Shown here piece by piece: positions 21,960 to 25,669 of a stretch of 25,669 bases of DNA. The stretch is from Gammaproteobacteria bacterium (GTDB taxonomy: Bacteria; Pseudomonadota; Gammaproteobacteria; QOAV01): positions 1 through 25,669 of the forward strand of contig JALXFQ010000091.1 in NCBI GenBank assembly GCA_027067235.1. The letters run 5' to 3'. How positions within the stretch are numbered: the stretch's first letter is position 1; every line of letters starts with the position of its first letter. The position numbers and the translations under genes are program-made. The notes beneath the pieces are model-generated. The model did not search any database. It was given only the letters and a program-made list of their open reading frames with translations, and was not told the DNA's origin.

Positions 21960-22991
21960 GTGAAGCGCCGTCTCCGTCGTTTCTGTGTCGCGCCCATGCT
22001 GGACTGGACAGACCGGCACGAGCGCTTTTTTCTGCGCCTGCTGAGCCGCCGTGCCTGGCTGTATACGGAAATGCTCACCACCGGAGCGGTGATTCACGGC
22101 AACAGGGATTTGCTGCTGGGATTTTCCGAAACGGAGCATCCGCTGGCCCTGCAACTGGGAGGCAGCGATCCAGAGGCCATGGCGCGGTGCGCCGGTATCG
22201 GCGCAGATTATGGTTATGACGAGATCAATATCAATGTCGGCTGCCCCAGTGATCGCGTGCTGTCCGGGCAGTTTGGCGCCTGCCTGATGGCGCAGCCCGG
22301 GCTGGTGGCCGAGTGCGTGGCGGCCATGAAAACCGAAGTGGATGTGCCGGTCACGGTAAAAAGCCGCATTGGCATCGATCACGATGACAGCTACGAGACG
22401 CTTGAGCGGTTCGTTTCCACCGTTGCCGGGGCAGGTTGCACCACATTCATCATGCATGCGCGCAAAGCCTGGCTGCAGGGACTGAGCCCGAAGGAAAACC
22501 GGGATGTGCCGCCACTGCAATACGACAGGGTGTTTCGCATCAAGCAGGCATTTCCCGAACTGGAAATCATCATCAACGGCGGTATTACGGCGCTGACGCA
22601 GGCGCGTGAGTTGCTGTCTCACGTGGATGGCGTCATGCTGGGGCGCAAGATTTATCACGATCCCTGGTTGATGACTCAGGTGGATCAGCTGTTTTATGGC
22701 GCAGAGCAGCCCGGCATAACGCGCGAGCAAGTGGTCCGGCAATTCATAGCCTACATGCAGGACTGTCTGGAACGGGGGGTAAAACTGTCGAGCATGACGC
22801 GGCATATTCTCGGACTGTATCAGGGACAGCCGGGCGCCAGAATCTGGCGCCGCCACCTCAGCGAAAACGCACATAAAAAGGGCGCAGGAGTGGAGGTTGT
22901 TGTTGCCGCGCTGGACAGGGTGCGCGAAGTACAGGAAACTGTGCGCGAAAACATGACGATGGAGCCGGACCACGATTGTAAAAGTGTTTGA
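21960..22991 (+). CDS. dusA: tRNA-dihydrouridine(20/20a) synthase DusA
   Basis: An FMN-dependent NADPH-using reductase that turns U20/U20a of tRNA into dihydrouridine. The 343-aa protein opens RFCVAPMLDWTDRHERFFLR, has NVGCPSDRV with the catalytic Cys (C95), the VKSRIGIDHDDSYE segment and the NGGI/LGRKIYHDPWL phosphate-binding region of the TIM barrel. A GTG at 21960 follows GGTGAT at close spacing; a GTG 8 codons upstream (21936) is also open. The N-terminus is thus unsure by a few residues. It precedes argA by 262 bp. Confidence 0.95.
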   Translation: MKRRLRRFCVAPMLDWTDRHERFFLRLLSRRAWLYTEMLTTGAVIHGNRDLLLGFSETEHPLALQLGGSDPEAMARCAGIGADYGYDEININVGCPSDRVLSGQFGACLMAQPGLVAECVAAMKTEVDVPVTVKSRIGIDHDDSYETLERFVSTVAGAGCTTFIMHARKAWLQGLSPKENRDVPPLQYDRVFRIKQAFPELEIIINGGITALTQARELLSHVDGVMLGRKIYHDPWLMTQVDQLFYGAEQPGITREQVVRQFIAYMQDCLERGVKLSSMTRHILGLYQGQPGARIWRRHLSENAHKKGAGVEVVVAALDRVREVQETVRENMTMEPDHDCKSV

Positions 22992-23148
22992 AACACGGCT
23001 CTGCGCCCGCCGCCGGATACTGGCGCCGTGGCGATTGCGCTGGTGGACAACGTGTCCTCGCATTGAGCGGACATGCTGGAATTCAGGGCCAACGTCTTGC
23101 AAAGCATCGGGTCGGGCAGGTCGGTAAACCTGCCGTGCCACCGAAATA

Positions 23149-23177
23149 TTGGAAAAACACTGTCCGCCCCATACAAT
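23149..23177 (+). promoter_or_regulatory. Promoter candidate for argA, TTGGAA-N17-TACAAT
   Basis: A -35 (TTGGAA, 23149-23154) and -10 (TACAAT, 23172-23177) with 17-bp spacing lie about 77 bp before the argA ATG, inside the 262-bp spacer after dusA. No ArgR-type operator was recognised. Confidence 0.45.
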
Positions 23178-23253
23178 CAATGCACACAAACAAGACTTTG
23201 AGGTGGAAAGCGCGGCTGCGTCTGGCGCGTGTCTGCGAACCCTGACTAAACCC

Positions 23254-24579
23254 ATGCCTGACAACCCATCAGCCATCATTCCCACCGGCTTTGTCGACTG
23301 GTTTCGTCAGGCGGCGCCGTATATTCATGCCCACCGCGGTAAAACATTTGTGCTGCTGTTTGGTGGCGCGGCGGTGGCGGATGATCAGTTTGCTCATATC
23401 GTTCATGATGTGGCATTGCTCAACAGCCTGGGTGTGCGGCTGGTGCTAGTGCACGGCGCGCGTCCCCAGATCGAGCAACGACTGGAGCAGCGCGGCGTAA
23501 AAATGCGCTATGTCAAAGACGTTCGCGTTACCGATGATGCGGCCATGGATTGCGTCAAGGAAGCCGTGGGCGCGGTGCGGGTGGAAATCGAGGCACTGCT
23601 GTCCATGGGCGTGGCCAACTCGCCGATGGAAGGGGCGTGTCTGCGGGTAGCGTCCGGCAATTATGTCACAGCGAAACCGGTGGGCGTACGCGATGGCGTG
23701 GATTTTCTGCATACTGGCGAGGTTCGGCGCGTGGACGCCGATGCCATACGCAACCATCTGGACTCGGCTTCCATTGTCATTCTGCCGCCGCTGGGTTATT
23801 CGCCCACGGGTGAAATTTTTAACGTCAGCGCCGATGAAATCGCGGCCAGCACTGCTGCCGCAATCGGGGCCGACAAGCTGATCTGTCTGACTGAAACGGA
23901 TGGCTTGCTGGCTGCTGGCAAGCTGCTGCGGGAATGCTCGCCGGATCAGGCAGAGAACCTGCTTGGGGAGACCGGGCTGCATCAGGATGATGAACGCCAG
24001 ATCAAGGCGGCGGCGCAAGCCTGCCGGCGTGGCGTGTCGCGCTGCCATCTGGTCTCCCGCCATCGGGATGGCGCCATATTGCAGGAGCTCTACACGCGCA
24101 ATGGTGCTGGCACCATGATCTCGGAATCCGACTGGGAAATCCTGCGCCCCGCTAATATCGACGATGTAGGCGGCATACTGGAGCTGATCGAGCCGCTGGA
24201 GCAAAGCGGTGTGCTGGTACGCCGTCCGCGCGAGCAGCTGGAGCTGGAAATAGACCGTTTTACGCTCATCGAGCAGGATGGCGCCATTATCGCCTGCGCC
24301 GCCCTGTATCCCTATGCGGACAGTGCTGTGGCGGAGCTGGCCTGTGTCGCCGTGCATGCCGACTATCGGGGAGCGGGCCGGGGTGAGCGGCTATTGCAGC
24401 GGATCAGGGCCGAGGCGCGGGAAATGGGTCTGAAACAGCTTTTCGTCCTGACCACGCAGGCGGCGCAATGGTTCGAGGAACGCGGATTCGTTGCCGCCGC
24501 TATCGACCAGCTGCCGCTGCAGAAACAGGCCATGTACAACTGGCAGCGCAATTCACGCGTCTATATCATGACTTTGTAG
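23254..24579 (+). CDS. argA: N-acetylglutamate synthase ArgA
   Basis: ArgA makes N-acetyl-L-glutamate from glutamate and acetyl-CoA, the first step of arginine synthesis. The 441-aa protein (E. coli ArgA is 443 aa) has an amino-acid kinase domain (about 1-285, opening GFVDWFRQAAPYIHAHRGKT, with VLLFGGAAV) that binds arginine for feedback control, and a C-terminal GNAT acetyltransferase domain (about 295-441) with the acetyl-CoA loop YRGAGRGERLL around 371-381. The ATG at 23254 matches the family start but no clear ribosome site precedes it; an in-frame TTG at 23149 coincides with the likely -35 box. The 3' end overlaps the convergent channel gene by 14 bp. Confidence 0.97.
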   Translation: MPDNPSAIIPTGFVDWFRQAAPYIHAHRGKTFVLLFGGAAVADDQFAHIVHDVALLNSLGVRLVLVHGARPQIEQRLEQRGVKMRYVKDVRVTDDAAMDCVKEAVGAVRVEIEALLSMGVANSPMEGACLRVASGNYVTAKPVGVRDGVDFLHTGEVRRVDADAIRNHLDSASIVILPPLGYSPTGEIFNVSADEIAASTAAAIGADKLICLTETDGLLAAGKLLRECSPDQAENLLGETGLHQDDERQIKAAAQACRRGVSRCHLVSRHRDGAILQELYTRNGAGTMISESDWEILRPANIDDVGGILELIEPLEQSGVLVRRPREQLELEIDRFTLIEQDGAIIACAALYPYADSAVAELACVAVHADYRGAGRGERLLQRIRAEAREMGLKQLFVLTTQAAQWFEERGFVAAAIDQLPLQKQAMYNWQRNSRVYIMTL

Positions 24580-25669
24580 AGGCTTTGCGCCATTGCTTCA
24601 GCTTGCGCCAGAGCCAGCTGCTGGGCAGGTCGTTGCCGGTCATCACATAGTTGAAGGCGTTGGGATTGTGCAGCACCCATTCCATGGCGCCGGCCGCTTC
24701 CGCGGTGCCGCAAAGCAGTATGCGATCAAATTCTTCCAGCAGACAATCACTCCCGGGCATCAAGATGGATTCGTCTTCCCTTCGCAGCATCAGTGGCAGA
24801 GCCTGTAATTGACGCTCGCGATCGCGCGGGTTGCGCAGCAGATCGCCAATGGTAATGGCGCGATTCATGCGCAGGGCAGGCCATACCGCTTCCGCCTTGT
24901 CCGGCGAGATGTTGACAACCCACTCATAGGGCGTAGTTTCGTCCACGATACCGGCAATGCGGCTGACCACTTCGTTGGCCCATTCGGCATCTTTGTCGCG
25001 TATCTGCCTGAGGAAATCCGCCAGTAGCGGAGCGGTAAGCAAAGCCAGAATCCGGTGCGCGATAATGTCCCCTGGCTGCATCACCTGATCAGCGTGTATG
25101 GCCCTGAAAATCGTATCGTTGGCGCGGTGATTCTGGCGCATGATGGTAAACAGGTTCGGGTTCAGGTCACGCGCTGTCATGATGATGGACAGATTGTTGG
25201 CGTCATTGTCGGTACCGGCGACAATGCCTACCGCATCGTCGATGCCGGCGGCCTTGAGAGTCACCGCCTGGGTGCCGCTACCGTGAATGGAAGGCGATAC
25301 ATCCTTGATCAGCAGCTCGTTGGCGTCGATGACGATGCAGTCGATTTCCTCTTTATCCAGACGTTTCTTGATGGCTTTGCCGAAGCGCCCGTAACTGCAC
25401 AGTATCCAGCGCTTGCCTTGCGGGTGGGGTGGGTAGATAGGCTCGGACAGCGTTCTGTTGGGTACGCCGGTGAGCCACTCTTCCAGCAAATGCAGACCGG
25501 GTGCATGTATAGCCATGGCCAGATGGTCGGCATAGGTCTCGAACGGGTTGATAATATGGTTGGTGCCGAATGATTTCATGTTGTCCATGAATTCCTTGTG
25601 GTCCGCCCGGCAGATCACTTTCATGTTGGGATTGAGCAATTTGGCGGTGATGGCGATTTTCAGATTGAC
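24566..25669 (-). CDS. TrkA-N/RCK-domain potassium channel protein, C-terminal part
   Basis: Partial: the frame is open to the window edge (the first visible codons read VNLKIAITAKLLNPNMKVICRA), so the N-terminus, where a pore or membrane domain is expected, lies to the right. At least 367 residues are present. The first visible part ends an RCK-like domain. A second Rossmann domain begins WILCSYGRFGKAIKKRL, with the glycine-rich NAD(P)-binding turn as C-S-Y-G-R-F-G, and includes IVIDANE and AGTDNDANNL. A third stretch near the C-terminus, DRILLCGTAEAAGAMEW, looks like another Rossmann half. Two tandem RCK units fit bacterial potassium channel or efflux proteins. No transporter partner is in view. 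Confidence 0.85.
   Translation of the reverse strand, partial: VNLKIAITAKLLNPNMKVICRADHKEFMDNMKSFGTNHIINPFETYADHLAMAIHAPGLHLLEEWLTGVPNRTLSEPIYPPHPQGKRWILCSYGRFGKAIKKRLDKEEIDCIVIDANELLIKDVSPSIHGSGTQAVTLKAAGIDDAVGIVAGTDNDANNLSIIMTARDLNPNLFTIMRQNHRANDTIFRAIHADQVMQPGDIIAHRILALLTAPLLADFLRQIRDKDAEWANEVVSRIAGIVDETTPYEWVVNISPDKAEAVWPALRMNRAITIGDLLRNPRDRERQLQALPLMLRREDESILMPGSDCLLEEFDRILLCGTAEAAGAMEWVLHNPNAFNYVMTGNDLPSSWLWRKLKQWRKASTKS

Noticed and set aside
21804..23285. 493-codon minus-strand frame opposite dusA
   Set aside because: It covers conserved DusA motifs on the other strand and has shadow-like composition.

Overview
The window looks like chromosomal DNA of a gammaproteobacterium, moderately GC-rich and tightly packed, with almost every base coding. 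Two things suggest a sulfur-oxidising lineage. One is a glutamate-cysteine ligase of the type first described in Acidithiobacillus ferrooxidans. The other is a small secreted Gly/Asp/Tyr-rich protein that resembles sulfur globule envelope proteins. The lineage call is inference. No tRNA, rRNA, CRISPR array, insertion sequence or prophage was recognised.

Region 1 (240-8226, minus strand) holds nine co-directional genes with overlaps or gaps of at most 31 bp: gshA-gshB-apbE-tonB-yqgE-ruvX-pyrR-pyrB-pyrX. The tonB/yqgE/ruvX/pyrR/pyrB/pyrX order matches the Pseudomonas pyr locus. As there, the last gene encodes a dihydroorotase-like protein without zinc ligands, probably a structural partner of PyrB rather than an enzyme. 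Glutathione synthesis and a lipoprotein flavinyltransferase sit at the head of the cluster.

Region 2 (8403-11028) has two unrecognised small proteins, a secreted PEBP/YbhB-like protein and the tRNA methyltransferase TrmH. Region 3 (11070-14480, plus) runs queD-relA-ybeD-pqiA-like. The RelA has a degenerate hydrolase site and the EFDD synthetase signature of monofunctional (p)ppGpp synthetases; queD may be leaderless. Region 4 (14445-19663) alternates strands with overlapping gene ends: an orphan ParA ATPase, a five-LysM lytic transglycosylase, an OsmC protein and a DUF423 membrane protein whose start codons share one CATG, thioredoxin 2, and a phosphopantetheinyl transferase whose last codons contain a terminator.

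Region 5 (19693-21203) carries the sulfur-globule-like gene, about 700 bp without a convincing gene but with a promoter-like sequence and a 19-bp imperfect hairpin, and an H-NS-family gene with a strong terminator. This is the least explained part of the window. Region 6 (21221-25669) has a TPMT-like methyltransferase, dusA, argA and the C-terminal part of a TrkA-N/RCK potassium channel protein cut by the window edge.
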